DNA of 64,000 bases from contig NZ_JACRSO010000001.1 in NCBI RefSeq assembly GCF_014384745.1, positions 310,001 through 374,000 on the forward strand, written 5' to 3'. The DNA is from Luoshenia tenuis. GTDB taxonomy: Bacteria > Bacillota > Clostridia > Christensenellales > GCA-900066905. The translations under genes were made by a program, and so were the position numbers. Shown here piece by piece: positions 24,029 to 32,227 of the stretch (its first letter is position 1; the number at the start of each line of letters is the position of its first letter). Below the pieces are notes generated by a model, which ran no database searches, had not been told where the DNA came from, and was given only the letters and a program-made list of their open reading frames with translations.

Positions 24029-26167
24029 ATGGATATACAGACCAAACACCGGATCTATGAACTGCTGACTGGGGCCTTTAGCCTGGGGGAAGCGTATCCC
24101 CTCAGCCGTATCGCCAAATTTTTAACGGACGCGGACATCCGAAGCGCAGCCTACGGCTACCCCAAAATGCGCGCGCTGTTGGAGGATCTGCCGGAATTTC
24201 TTACGGTCACGCCGATCATGCTGGGGCAAAACCCCCAGCAAATGATCACCCTCCACACCTGGACAGACGACGCCCCGAATGAACGGTCCTCTCCGGAGGA
24301 AAACTTTTTCCGTCTGGTCAATGTGCCGGCCAAGTCGCTGGCCGTATTCTGCAACCTGATGGGGCTGACCGAACCGGAGGCCCGTGCCGCATTGGAGCAG
24401 GGGTACAAGCGCGCCAAAAGCGAGGGTTCTCTGCAAAGCGAGGGCGATAATCTGGCTTATGACGTGGGGCCCGCACATATTGTGCTGCAAAAAAGCTGGT
24501 ATGCTGAAAGCTCGCAGCCTTGGCATTTCTCTTTCCATATGCAGGACGTCCCGGCCCGCCCGGCGATAACGGATACGGCGCAGACGCCCATTCAGCGCCA
24601 GCATACGGCAAAGGCAGACGAGCACCGTTTTACCGAAGCGGAACGCCAGGAGATCTACCACGTACTGACCGGACAGCTGCCCACCGGCGAAAAGCTGCAT
24701 ATGGCCGCCGTCAGCAAGCAGCTGGCGGATAACGGATACCCTAAAGAGCGGTATGGATTTGCCAAAATGAAGGCCTTTTTGCTGGCCCTGGGCGACATGC
24801 TGACGCTGGAAGATCAGGTTATGGGCGGCGTGCCGCAAAGCCTGGTCACCATCCATCCGCAGGCGCATTGGGAGCAGCCGCCCGCATCCCAGCCCGCCGC
24901 ACACGTTGGGGGATCAGAGGAGCCGCCACAGCGCATGGACGAGGCGGTCTTTCTGGCGCCTAAGACATTGGCTATCCTAAACGCCTACCTGACTGGCCAG
25001 GAAGCGCCGCCAGCCCCCGCCGTGATCGACCAGCTGCGCGCGGCTTACGAAAAGGCGCGTCTTGAAGGCAACCTGGAATACCGGAACGACGCCTACCGCT
25101 TCCCCCTGCCCTTTAAGGGACTGGAAGGCGGGGCGCTGTTTGCCGCCATTAAGCGCTCGAATAGCGACTATGCCGGCGCTTCTCCCTGGTATCTCAATTT
25201 TGCAGGGCCGGACCGGTTCGGCCGTGCCCCGGGAAAAATACTGGAACAATTCGCTTTTCTAGGGGCCTGGCCCTCCTTTTTGGAAGGCTTGGCGCAAAAA
25301 GCCCTGCCCGAGCCCTGGGATTTCGGGGAAGGCAGCCATAAGCGCTACCACATTCTGCAAAAGTACATCCAATATACCTTTTACCGCCTGCAGCTGGAAG
25401 ATAAGGTATGCATTGCCGAGGATAAGAGCTTTGCCGCCTTTAATACGGGGCTTGTCACCCCGCACTATGACGATCTGTACGCCTGTTTTGAACCCAACGA
25501 CGAAGGCGCGGCTACGGCCTGGCACTTTGTCGATTTTTGTACCGCAGCCGGCCGGGGCGTAGGCAAGCGCCTGGTGGACGCCTTTAACCCCCTGCCCCAG
25601 CCCGCCTCGTATTTTGAGCGCAAAGAGGACCTGCTCTTTGACCTGGAAAAGGAGCTGCATACGGACTTTGACCATATTCTGCTGGATAACGTCTCCCGCC
25701 TGCCCCTTCCCTTTTTGCAGGAGGAAAGCCGGGGCATTCCCGCGGCGCAGGCGGTACTCGAACAGATTCAAAGTACAGATGAAGCCGCAGCCAAACGTAC
25801 GCTGTATAGCGAGCTAAGCGGCGTCATTGCCGATACGCCGCGATTGTATAACCGGCTGCGCAATCGGGTGGAAGACGCCATTGAACTGGCCAAAAAGCAG
25901 GTGCGCTGGAACTTTAAGACCGCCATTCCCTGCTATTTCCCCACCCGAAACGTTATGAGCCTGATGCTGCCCCTCTCTTTGCAGTATGACGGGCGGGCCG
26001 ATGCCGCTTTGGTGGTGGAGCTGACCCGTTCGGGCAACTATCAGGGACAGACCATCCTTACCCTGCAGCAGGCTTACCTGGATGCCCGGCTGCTTTGCCG
26101 GCCCAACAGCGAATGGCTCAACACCGAGGCGCAGGGAGGCGACGCGCTGGACGAGGAAGAAGCTTGA
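24029..26167 (+). CDS. Tandem OST-HTH/LOTUS-like domains plus DUF3825 protein
   Basis: A 712-residue protein of unassigned function. Two OST-HTH/LOTUS-like modules are visible at residues about 5-60 (IYELLTGAFSLGEAYPLS, GYPKMRALLEDLPEFL) and about 207-265 (IYHVLTGQLPTGEKLHMA, GFAKMKAFLLALGDML). Each is followed by a similar 90-residue helical module (PAKSLAVFCNLMGLTEPEA versus APKTLAILNAYLTGQEAPP), so the first 400 residues are an internal duplication. The rest fits DUF3825: FNTGLVTPHYDDLYACFEPN, then CYFPTRNVMSLMLPL and YLDARLLCRPNSEWL. LOTUS domains bind RNA, notably G-rich RNA, in other proteins; an RNA-directed role is inferred. ATG at 24029 has AAGGAG 12 bases upstream; an in-frame TTG at 23996 is less likely. 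It is a single-gene unit with promoter and terminator. Confidence 0.8.
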   Translation: MDIQTKHRIYELLTGAFSLGEAYPLSRIAKFLTDADIRSAAYGYPKMRALLEDLPEFLTVTPIMLGQNPQQMITLHTWTDDAPNERSSPEENFFRLVNVPAKSLAVFCNLMGLTEPEARAALEQGYKRAKSEGSLQSEGDNLAYDVGPAHIVLQKSWYAESSQPWHFSFHMQDVPARPAITDTAQTPIQRQHTAKADEHRFTEAERQEIYHVLTGQLPTGEKLHMAAVSKQLADNGYPKERYGFAKMKAFLLALGDMLTLEDQVMGGVPQSLVTIHPQAHWEQPPASQPAAHVGGSEEPPQRMDEAVFLAPKTLAILNAYLTGQEAPPAPAVIDQLRAAYEKARLEGNLEYRNDAYRFPLPFKGLEGGALFAAIKRSNSDYAGASPWYLNFAGPDRFGRAPGKILEQFAFLGAWPSFLEGLAQKALPEPWDFGEGSHKRYHILQKYIQYTFYRLQLEDKVCIAEDKSFAAFNTGLVTPHYDDLYACFEPNDEGAATAWHFVDFCTAAGRGVGKRLVDAFNPLPQPASYFERKEDLLFDLEKELHTDFDHILLDNVSRLPLPFLQEESRGIPAAQAVLEQIQSTDEAAAKRTLYSELSGVIADTPRLYNRLRNRVEDAIELAKKQVRWNFKTAIPCYFPTRNVMSLMLPLSLQYDGRADAALVVELTRSGNYQGQTILTLQQAYLDARLLCRPNSEWLNTEAQGGDALDEEEA

Positions 26168-26183
26168 TCCGGTTATCCTGTTC

Positions 26184-26213
26184 AAAAGCCCCGCGCTCAG
26201 GCGGGGCTTTTTT
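26184..26213 (+). terminator. Terminator of the LOTUS-DUF3825 gene
   Basis: Stem AAAAGCCCCGC / GCGGGGCTTTT with a short loop and a T run. It also can serve the converging lipoprotein gene at 26239. Confidence 0.88.
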
Positions 26214-26238
26214 ATTCCGTAGCAATCGTAATCTTCGT

Positions 26239-26751
26239 TTACCGTTCTGGATCGCTCGCCTGTTCCAGTGTAGCGGTGAACGCCGTCTGCGCAGACTGTA
26301 TCAGCTCCATCCCTGATATTACGCGTCCTACCGGTACCAGCCCCGATGCGTAGCCGCGGTCCTGGTAAAATATGGCGATGTTCCCCCAGGGGCCATAGCA
26401 GGCCACATCCCCCAATTCTGGGTCATATCCATCTGGCGCCCCCGTAAGATCCAGCGGCGATGGCGGGTCGCTGATCTTTTCTGCATGCGCATAATCTTCA
26501 AAGGTCATGGTGCAAGGCAGCTGTGCCAGCAAGGCGTCCGCTGTAGCATTGTCCTCCAAAGATATCAGCACGGTCCCTTCCTCCAGCTGCATGCGGACTA
26601 TTCGTTCCCCCTCACCCTCCTGCGTCTGCACTGTAGGGCCAGGCGCAGGCGGCGTCCCGGCAGCTCCGGCAGCATCGTCCTTTGGTGCGCCGCAGGCCAC
26701 AAGGAGCAGTAAACTCCCAAGAAGCAGGGGCAAAATCGCTTTTTTGCGCAT
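26239..26751 (-). CDS. Cyclophilin-like fold lipoprotein
   Basis: A 170-residue lipoprotein: signal MRKKAILPLLLGSLLLLVAC with the anchored Cys at 20, then a disordered Ala/Pro/Gly spacer to residue 45. The folded part matches the cyclophilin-like-2 family (TADALLAQLPCTMTFEDYAH, PDGYDPELGDVACYGPWGNI, and the strand AIFYQDRGYASGLVPVGRV). Such proteins keep the cyclophilin barrel but lack the prolyl-isomerase active site and are often found with MerR regulators or flavodoxins. Here the upstream promoter has the 19-base spacer and central palindrome of MerR control (26782-26812). Function outside the cell is unknown; binding a small redox-active or electrophilic ligand is a guess. Confidence 0.85.
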   Translation of the reverse strand: MRKKAILPLLLGSLLLLVACGAPKDDAAGAAGTPPAPGPTVQTQEGEGERIVRMQLEEGTVLISLEDNATADALLAQLPCTMTFEDYAHAEKISDPPSPLDLTGAPDGYDPELGDVACYGPWGNIAIFYQDRGYASGLVPVGRVISGMELIQSAQTAFTATLEQASDPER

Positions 26752-26781
26752 TAGCTCATCCCTCCTTTTCTTCTCGGACTC

Positions 26782-26812
26782 ATCCTATCAAATGGAGCGC
26801 ACTCCAAGTCAA
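26782..26812 (-). promoter_or_regulatory. MerR-type promoter of the cyclophilin-like lipoprotein
   Basis: Minus strand TTGACT, a 19-base spacer and TAGGAT. The over-long spacer holds the palindrome TGGAG-4 nt-CTCCA, the geometry that MerR-family activators (NmlR/AdhR group) untwist to allow transcription. Confidence 0.7.
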
Positions 26813-27029
26813 GCCCTTAGCGGCCATTTTCTCGAAGGCTCTCGCCTTTGAAATTTTGCGGGTGAACGCCCTTGGCTTTCTGCAAGCACCTCCGCTTTTC
26901 CCGCTCCAGCGCCTCCGGTGCGGCATGCAGCGCATAATGCGTCTACCAGCCGGCATCGGGCTGTAAAGCCCGGAGATGCGGGATGAATTTAGCGGCGCGC
27001 ATCTTTAAAGAATCGTACGGTAGAATAAC
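26813..27029. other. Intergenic stretch with no gene
   Basis: Between the MerR-type promoter and the antiporter terminator. No frame with codon bias or ribosome site was seen on either strand, and no structured RNA was recognised. Confidence 0.5.
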
Positions 27030-27066
27030 AAAGGGCGCGGAAAGCCAAACTTTCCGCGCCCTTTTT
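27030..27066 (-). terminator. Strong bidirectional terminator after the antiporter gene
   Basis: Perfect 15-bp stem (arm AAAGGGCGCGGAAAG), 5-base loop, with T runs on both strands. Confidence 0.9.
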
Positions 27067-27074
27067 ATCTCGGG

Positions 27075-28436
27075 TCACCGTTTCTTTTCTTTATCCATCC
27101 GCTCTTTGTGCGCTTCTTGAAACTGCTCACGGTACTGCTCTAGCTCCCTGCGGTAGCTTTCCGGCTCATTGGGGTAATTCTCAGAGATGCTGCGCAGGGC
27201 GTTAAGCTCTTCATACGGCGCCGAAAAACCCTTCTCCACCTCCGGTGTCTGGGTCGGCCCCCACTTGAACACGATCTTGAGCAGAATAGGCGTAATGATG
27301 GTAGTGATGATAACGGTCAGCACCACCGGCCCCAGGAAGGCCGACCCCAGCAGCCCCAGCGCGGAACCCTTACTGGCCACGATCAGGGCGACCTCGCCGC
27401 GCGAGATCATACCCACGCCGATGCGTGCGCTCTGGTAATTCTTATAGCGGCACAGCTTTGCGCCCAGGCCGCAGCCCACCACCTTGGTCAGGATAGCGAC
27501 CACTACCAGGATCGCCGAAAAGGCGATAACGCTCCCGGTCATCTCCGGCAGCTTGACCTGCAGGCCTACGCTGGCAAAAAATACCGGTGACAGATAAGCG
27601 TAACTGAGCACATCGAACTTGGAGGCCAGGTAGCGCGTGCGCTGGGTACAAGAGATCACCAAGCCCGCCACAAAGGCGCCGGTAATATCGGCCACGCCGA
27701 AGACCGCCTCAGCCACATAGCTCATCAGCAGACAGAATACGAAGGCTACGATCACGTGCCGGTGCAGGCCGCTCTCGGTAGAGACCACCCATTTGGTGTA
27801 AAACTTGTAGAACAAAAAGCCCACCACGCCAGAGAAAACGAAGAAGCCCAGGATCTTGAGCAGCACAAACGCCACGTTGATCGAAGTATCGGCCAGGCTG
27901 GTGATAATGGTCAGGGCGATGATGCCCAGAATATCGTCGATGATTGCCGCGCCTAAGATCGCGTTGCCCGAGCGGGTCTTGAGCTTGCCCAGCTCTTTTA
28001 AGGTTTCAACCGTGATACTGACCGAAGTCGCCGTTAAAATGATACCGATGAAAATATTCTGTAAAAACAGCGAACAGCTGGCGTCTGAATCGATCACGCC
28101 GGGCTGGTTGAAGAAATAGGCCACCGCAAAGCCGCCTGCCAGCGGGACGATCACGCCGATCAATGCAATAACGAACGAAGCGGCGCCGCTCTTTTTCAGC
28201 TCTTTAATATCCGTTTCCATCCCCGCGCAGAACATCAGCACCACGACGCCCAGTTCCGCTGTGGCGTGGATGAAGTCCGTCTGGGTGATCACCCCCAGCA
28301 CCGCCGGCCCCAAGATCAACCCGGCCAGCAGGGCGCCTACTACCTGCGGCATGGAAAAACGCTTGGTCAACAGTCCCAGCACCTTGGTGCTCAGCAGGAT
28401 CAGCGCCAGATCAAACAGAAATTTATAACTTTCCAT
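27075..28436 (-). CDS. Cation:proton antiporter, CPA2 family
   Basis: A 453-residue membrane protein with about 12 helices and a charged C-terminal tail of about 60 residues (ELEQYREQFQEAHKERMDK). The family pattern includes MPQVVGALLAGLILGPAVLG, the half-helix region ELGVVVLMFCAGMETDI and the ion-binding GAAIIDDILGIIALTI, where the paired aspartates of Na+/H+ exchangers sit. MISRGEVALIVA is another CPA2 signature. KefB-type TrkA-N domains are absent. It probably exchanges Na+ or K+ for H+. ATG at 28436 has GAGG eight bases upstream, better than the ATG at 28442. Monocistronic. Confidence 0.92.
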   Translation of the reverse strand: MESYKFLFDLALILLSTKVLGLLTKRFSMPQVVGALLAGLILGPAVLGVITQTDFIHATAELGVVVLMFCAGMETDIKELKKSGAASFVIALIGVIVPLAGGFAVAYFFNQPGVIDSDASCSLFLQNIFIGIILTATSVSITVETLKELGKLKTRSGNAILGAAIIDDILGIIALTIITSLADTSINVAFVLLKILGFFVFSGVVGFLFYKFYTKWVVSTESGLHRHVIVAFVFCLLMSYVAEAVFGVADITGAFVAGLVISCTQRTRYLASKFDVLSYAYLSPVFFASVGLQVKLPEMTGSVIAFSAILVVVAILTKVVGCGLGAKLCRYKNYQSARIGVGMISRGEVALIVASKGSALGLLGSAFLGPVVLTVIITTIITPILLKIVFKWGPTQTPEVEKGFSAPYEELNALRSISENYPNEPESYRRELEQYREQFQEAHKERMDKEKKR

Positions 28437-28635
28437 TCCCATCGCCTCATCATTCTTATTACGTTTGAATTCAATCCTTCCCCATTATACGCCCGCCGGT
28501 GCAAATTTCAAGGAATTGTGACATAGCGCTACATTTGTTCTGCTTTAGTACCAGTTTTGCAATTTCTCCACAAAAAGCCTCCTTCCCATATCGCGGCGCA
28601 GTCACTATAATACAAAGTAAAAAGGGGGATGCGCT

Positions 28636-28826
28636 ATGGCTTTTGAGATCAGGCTTTTGCAGGGTGAAGCTTGTACGGCTGCTGGGCCTGCCCCGATTTT
28701 GAGCGCTGCGCGCAGATAGCCGATATGCAGCAGCTGCACCCGGATATCCTGCATAACCTGCGCACGATCCGCTGCGTGGGGATCGACCGCTGGGCCGGCC
28801 AGTGGGGGAAGCATTACCGCTTTTAA
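28636..28826 (+). pseudogene. Cys-rich small ORF broken by a frameshift
   Basis: A start at 28636 with an AGGGGG site reads MAFEIRLLQGEACT and then runs into a stop. Shifting frame at about 28675-28682 opens a second part that continues to 28826: CWACPDFERCAQIADMQQ, then HPDILHNLRTIRCVGIDRWA and a C-terminal QWGKHYRF. Joined, they give about 63 residues with a C-x2-C-x2-C-x5-C cluster, like small metal-binding or Fe-S proteins. One missing base would explain the break. TATAAT at 28606-28611 supports expression. It could be a true pseudogene or a sequencing/assembly error. Confidence 0.5.
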
Positions 28827-28917
28827 AAAGGGCGCGCCCTCCCTATCTTATGGCTTTTGGGCCTATGGCGTGCATGCCGCTGCCGCGCACATATAAAAAA
28901 GGAGAACCGTCTTTGTT

Positions 28918-29517
28918 ATGGAAGAAATTGCATTAGCCGACGCCGCAAAAAGATTAAAGCGCGGCAACAAACTTTTATTTACCCGGGATAGCGCCTGCCT
29001 GCAAGAACTGCGCGGGACGATCTGCCAGCAAAAGCACCGTACGCTGGTGCTTTGGGCGTTCGATTGTGTTTCTATCCCGCTCCAATGGCTGGCCCAGGCC
29101 TACCCCAACGAGCAGCGGCCCGGACAGGCTGTAGCCCTTTGCCGCCAGTGGGCCCGGGGGGAGATTAAGATGCCCGCCGCAAAAAGGGCGCTGCTGCAAG
29201 CGCATGCCGCCGCCAAAGAGGTAGAGGATCCGGTAGCCATCGCCCTCTTTCACGCCGTGGGGCAGGCCTGTGCCACCGTGCACGTGGAAACTCACGCGCT
29301 GGGGCTGCCCTTTTATGAGCTGACGGCAATCGTCCACCACTTTGGCATAGCCAACTGTACAGAGCCTATTGAGAAAAAGATCGCCTGGTATTTGCGCCGT
29401 CTGCGCTATTGGCAGGAGCATATAGACGATCCCCCGCTGAAATGGGCCTCCTTTTTGCTGGATGACAGCCGCCCGAATAAAGAGCTGCTTTTGCTTCAGG
29501 GCAGCGGCAAAAAATAG
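28918..29517 (+). CDS. Imm5-like putative immunity protein
   Basis: A 199-residue soluble helical protein. It matches the Imm5-like pattern: TLVLWAFDCVSIPLQWLAQA near 40-60, the helix pair PGQAVALCRQWARGEIKMPA, and the HAVGQACATVHVETHALGLP segment. This family is proposed to provide immunity in polymorphic toxin systems. No toxin, no secretion signal and no Rhs/LXG gene adjoin it, so it is an orphan here. The C-terminal 40 residues (WYLRRLRYWQEHIDDPPLKW) are an addition. AGGAG lies about 13 bases upstream of the ATG, slightly far. A bidirectional terminator follows. Confidence 0.7.
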   Translation: MEEIALADAAKRLKRGNKLLFTRDSACLQELRGTICQQKHRTLVLWAFDCVSIPLQWLAQAYPNEQRPGQAVALCRQWARGEIKMPAAKRALLQAHAAAKEVEDPVAIALFHAVGQACATVHVETHALGLPFYELTAIVHHFGIANCTEPIEKKIAWYLRRLRYWQEHIDDPPLKWASFLLDDSRPNKELLLLQGSGKK

Positions 29518-29554
29518 GCGCCGCTTTTCACCAGCCGGTTTCCTTACCAATAAT

Positions 29555-29586
29555 AAAAGCGTCCGCTACACGGTGCGGACGCTTTT
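29555..29586. terminator. Bidirectional terminator
   Basis: Perfect 12-bp stem (AAAAGCGTCCGC with GCGGACGCTTTT), 8-base loop. It separates the Imm5-like gene from the converging kinase gene and gives T runs on both strands. Confidence 0.9.
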
Positions 29587-29613
29587 TGCTTTATATAACG
29601 CTGAAGAAACCGA

Positions 29614-32223
29614 TTATTGTTCTGCCCGCTGCAAGGCGCGGTTGAGCTTATCAAACAGCTGATCCACGTCGATGGGTTTGGTGATATGATCGTTCATCCC
29701 ACAATTCAGGCTCTTTTGCACATCCTCCGAAAAAGCGTTGGCCGTCATAGCCAATATCGGCACCCGAGCCGCATCCTCCCGCGCCAGCGCGCGTATCCTG
29801 CGCGTCGCCTCGTACCCATCCATTACGGGCATTTGGATATCCATTAAGACAATATCAAAATAGCCCACCGCCGAAGCGGCAAATCGCTCTACCGCCTCCT
29901 GCCCGTCTGCCACGCTTTCCACATTCGCATGGGCCATGGCCAGCAGTTCAATGGCGATCTCCCGGTTCAGTTCGTTATCCTCCACCACCAGGACGCGCTT
30001 TCCCTCCAGATTTTGCTGGAGCAGCCCGTTCCCATCAAAGGCCTGGCTGCGCTGCTCTACATGCTCCAGCGTTTCGATCAGGGTGGACTCAAAGAGCGGC
30101 TTTTGGATAATTCCATCGGCTCCCGCGCGCTTAGCCTCCTCGCGTATTTCGGATGGGTCATATGCGGTGATCAGCACCACCGACAGCGCGTCCCCTACAG
30201 CCCTGCGGATGCGCCGGGTGGTTTCCAGCCCGTCTATAAAAGGCATGCGCCAATCGATCAGGCAGATATCATAATCCCGTCCCAGGTCGTGGGCGCGCCC
30301 AACCTGGGCCACGGCCTCAAAACCGTTATCCACCCAGGATGCTTCTACGCCGATCTTCTCCAGCAGAAAAGCCGCGTGTTCGCAGGTCTCCCGGTCATCA
30401 TCTACCACCAGGGCGCGCAGGCCGCCAAAATCCGCTTTGGGCTGCGCCCGCTCCGGCTCGATCCCAAATGGAATCTCCACGGTAAACGTGCTGCCCAGCC
30501 CCAGCTGGCTTTCCACGCCGATACGCCCGCCCATAAGCTCTGCAAAACGCCGGGATATCGAAAGTCCCAGTCCGGTACCGCCGTAAAGGTGCGCCACGCT
30601 GGCGTTTTCCTGCTCAAAGGCCATAAATATCTTTTCATAATTCTCCGGGGCGATCCCGCATCCGGTATCCTTGACCTGGAAGCGTAGCCAAAGGCCCTCC
30701 GCTTCCCCGCAGATGGACTGGATGCGCAGCGTCACGCTTCCATTTTGAGGCGTAAACTTGATGGCGTTAGAGAGCAGATTCATCAAAATTTGGTTAAGGC
30801 GCAGGCTATCTCCTACCAGTCTCTCTGGGATCTCGCCGCTCAATACCGTTTCAAAGCTGATTTCCCGATCTCTCGCCTGCCCGTAGATGACCGTGACCAG
30901 GGATTCGAGAAAGACCCTGAAATCGAACCGCTCGTTTTTGATCTCGATCATTCCGCTCTCGATCTTAGACATATCCAACACATCGTTGATCAAGACCAAC
31001 AGATGCTTGGAGGACAGGTTGATCTTGCGCAGGCAGTCGATGAGCTTTTCCTCCTGCCCCACGTTTTGCAGCGCGATGATCGACATACCGATGACCCCGT
31101 TCAAAGGCGTGCGGATCTCATGGGACATACGGGATAAAAACTCGCTTTTGGCCAGGCTGGCTCGTTCCGCCCGGTCCAGTGCGTCTTGCAGGGCGATCTG
31201 TACCCGCGTCATCTCCGTTTCATCGCTGAACACGGTGATATACTGGCAGTGCCCTTTGGCTGAGCGCACCTCATAGCTTTGTATAAACAGCGTCATCTCT
31301 TGACCAGAGCGTGGATGGCGGTAGCGTACGGTAGCGGCGCCAAATTTCTGTTCGCCGCCCTCAAGCATATTATCCAAAAGCTCAAGATCCTGCGCGCTGA
31401 ACTGGCTGCGCAGTTTTCTTTGGTCCTCCAATAGCTCGGCTGCGCTGAACCCCAGCAGGCGCTCGGCATTTTCGGACACAAAATCCTCCCCCTGCTCACC
31501 AGGGGTATAAATCATAAACACATTGCTTATGGTATTGGAGATCAGCTCGAATTGCAGATTGCGCGCCATGATCTCAAAATTCTGCCGCCGCAGCAGCTGC
31601 TGATACAGCACCAACGCGCCAATGACCGCCAGTACAATAATTCCGCTCATCACCATAGATAAAGAACGGACAGCTTCGGCTGCGTCATAGATCATAAAGA
31701 AGCGATGCTGCGCTTCCATAAAAACAGTGTTTGAGGCCTCCTGTGCCTCATCGTAAACGTGAATCACATTTTCATTGCAATACTGGCTGATCTCCTCCCG
31801 GCTGCGCGCGCCGATATAGCCGTACTCCAACAGCCCCTCGTTGGCCTGTTTCAAGCGCGCATAGGCCTGATTGAGCTGATCCACATTCTCCTTTGGGCCC
31901 AAGTAGCGCGCTTCTATGACATCCAGCAGTTCCTGTGCCTTACGGTAGTTCTCATCCAGATTGTCCCAAGCATCCCGCACGATATCCTGCGAATTATCGA
32001 TGAGCAGCCGCTCGACCTGCGCGCGCATTTTAGCCACTTGGGTGTTAAAGTCGCCTATGGCGATCACGACCTTAAAGGGATGGTTGGTCAGCGTATCGAC
32101 TTGATCCATTAATCGATTGGTATTCCACACCGTCACCCCAAAAAAGGTGACCAATAGCGCTACCAATAAAATACCGGCTCCCAGTGAAATCCGCCCGATT
32201 TTTTTGCGGTGCTTGTCCATCAT
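29614..32223 (-). CDS. Hybrid sensor histidine kinase with two receiver domains
   Basis: An 869-residue membrane kinase. Helix 1 (residues 12-30) and a helix near 190-215 flank an extracellular helical sensor region of about 160 residues. A PAS-like domain follows (FVSENAERLLGFSAAELLED), then the HisKA dimerisation helix with the phospho-His in FLSRMSHEIRTPLNG, an HATPase domain (N box NLLSNAIKFTP, G box YGGTGLGLSISRR) and two receivers with acceptor aspartates in CLIDWRMPFIDG and VLMDIQMPVMDG. It has no C-terminal Hpt or output domain, so phosphate must pass to a separate partner; none is adjacent. ATG at 32223 has AAAGG eight bases upstream and lies 4 bases past the HD gene stop. Confidence 0.93.
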   Translation of the reverse strand: MMDKHRKKIGRISLGAGILLVALLVTFFGVTVWNTNRLMDQVDTLTNHPFKVVIAIGDFNTQVAKMRAQVERLLIDNSQDIVRDAWDNLDENYRKAQELLDVIEARYLGPKENVDQLNQAYARLKQANEGLLEYGYIGARSREEISQYCNENVIHVYDEAQEASNTVFMEAQHRFFMIYDAAEAVRSLSMVMSGIIVLAVIGALVLYQQLLRRQNFEIMARNLQFELISNTISNVFMIYTPGEQGEDFVSENAERLLGFSAAELLEDQRKLRSQFSAQDLELLDNMLEGGEQKFGAATVRYRHPRSGQEMTLFIQSYEVRSAKGHCQYITVFSDETEMTRVQIALQDALDRAERASLAKSEFLSRMSHEIRTPLNGVIGMSIIALQNVGQEEKLIDCLRKINLSSKHLLVLINDVLDMSKIESGMIEIKNERFDFRVFLESLVTVIYGQARDREISFETVLSGEIPERLVGDSLRLNQILMNLLSNAIKFTPQNGSVTLRIQSICGEAEGLWLRFQVKDTGCGIAPENYEKIFMAFEQENASVAHLYGGTGLGLSISRRFAELMGGRIGVESQLGLGSTFTVEIPFGIEPERAQPKADFGGLRALVVDDDRETCEHAAFLLEKIGVEASWVDNGFEAVAQVGRAHDLGRDYDICLIDWRMPFIDGLETTRRIRRAVGDALSVVLITAYDPSEIREEAKRAGADGIIQKPLFESTLIETLEHVEQRSQAFDGNGLLQQNLEGKRVLVVEDNELNREIAIELLAMAHANVESVADGQEAVERFAASAVGYFDIVLMDIQMPVMDGYEATRRIRALAREDAARVPILAMTANAFSEDVQKSLNCGMNDHITKPIDVDQLFDKLNRALQRAEQ

Positions 32224-32227
32224 TTCT

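Noticed and set aside
28660..28690. In-frame TGA near the Cys-rich ORF as a selenocysteine codon
   Set aside because: More than one stop lies in that frame and no SECIS-like hairpin follows; a one-base frameshift explains the data better.
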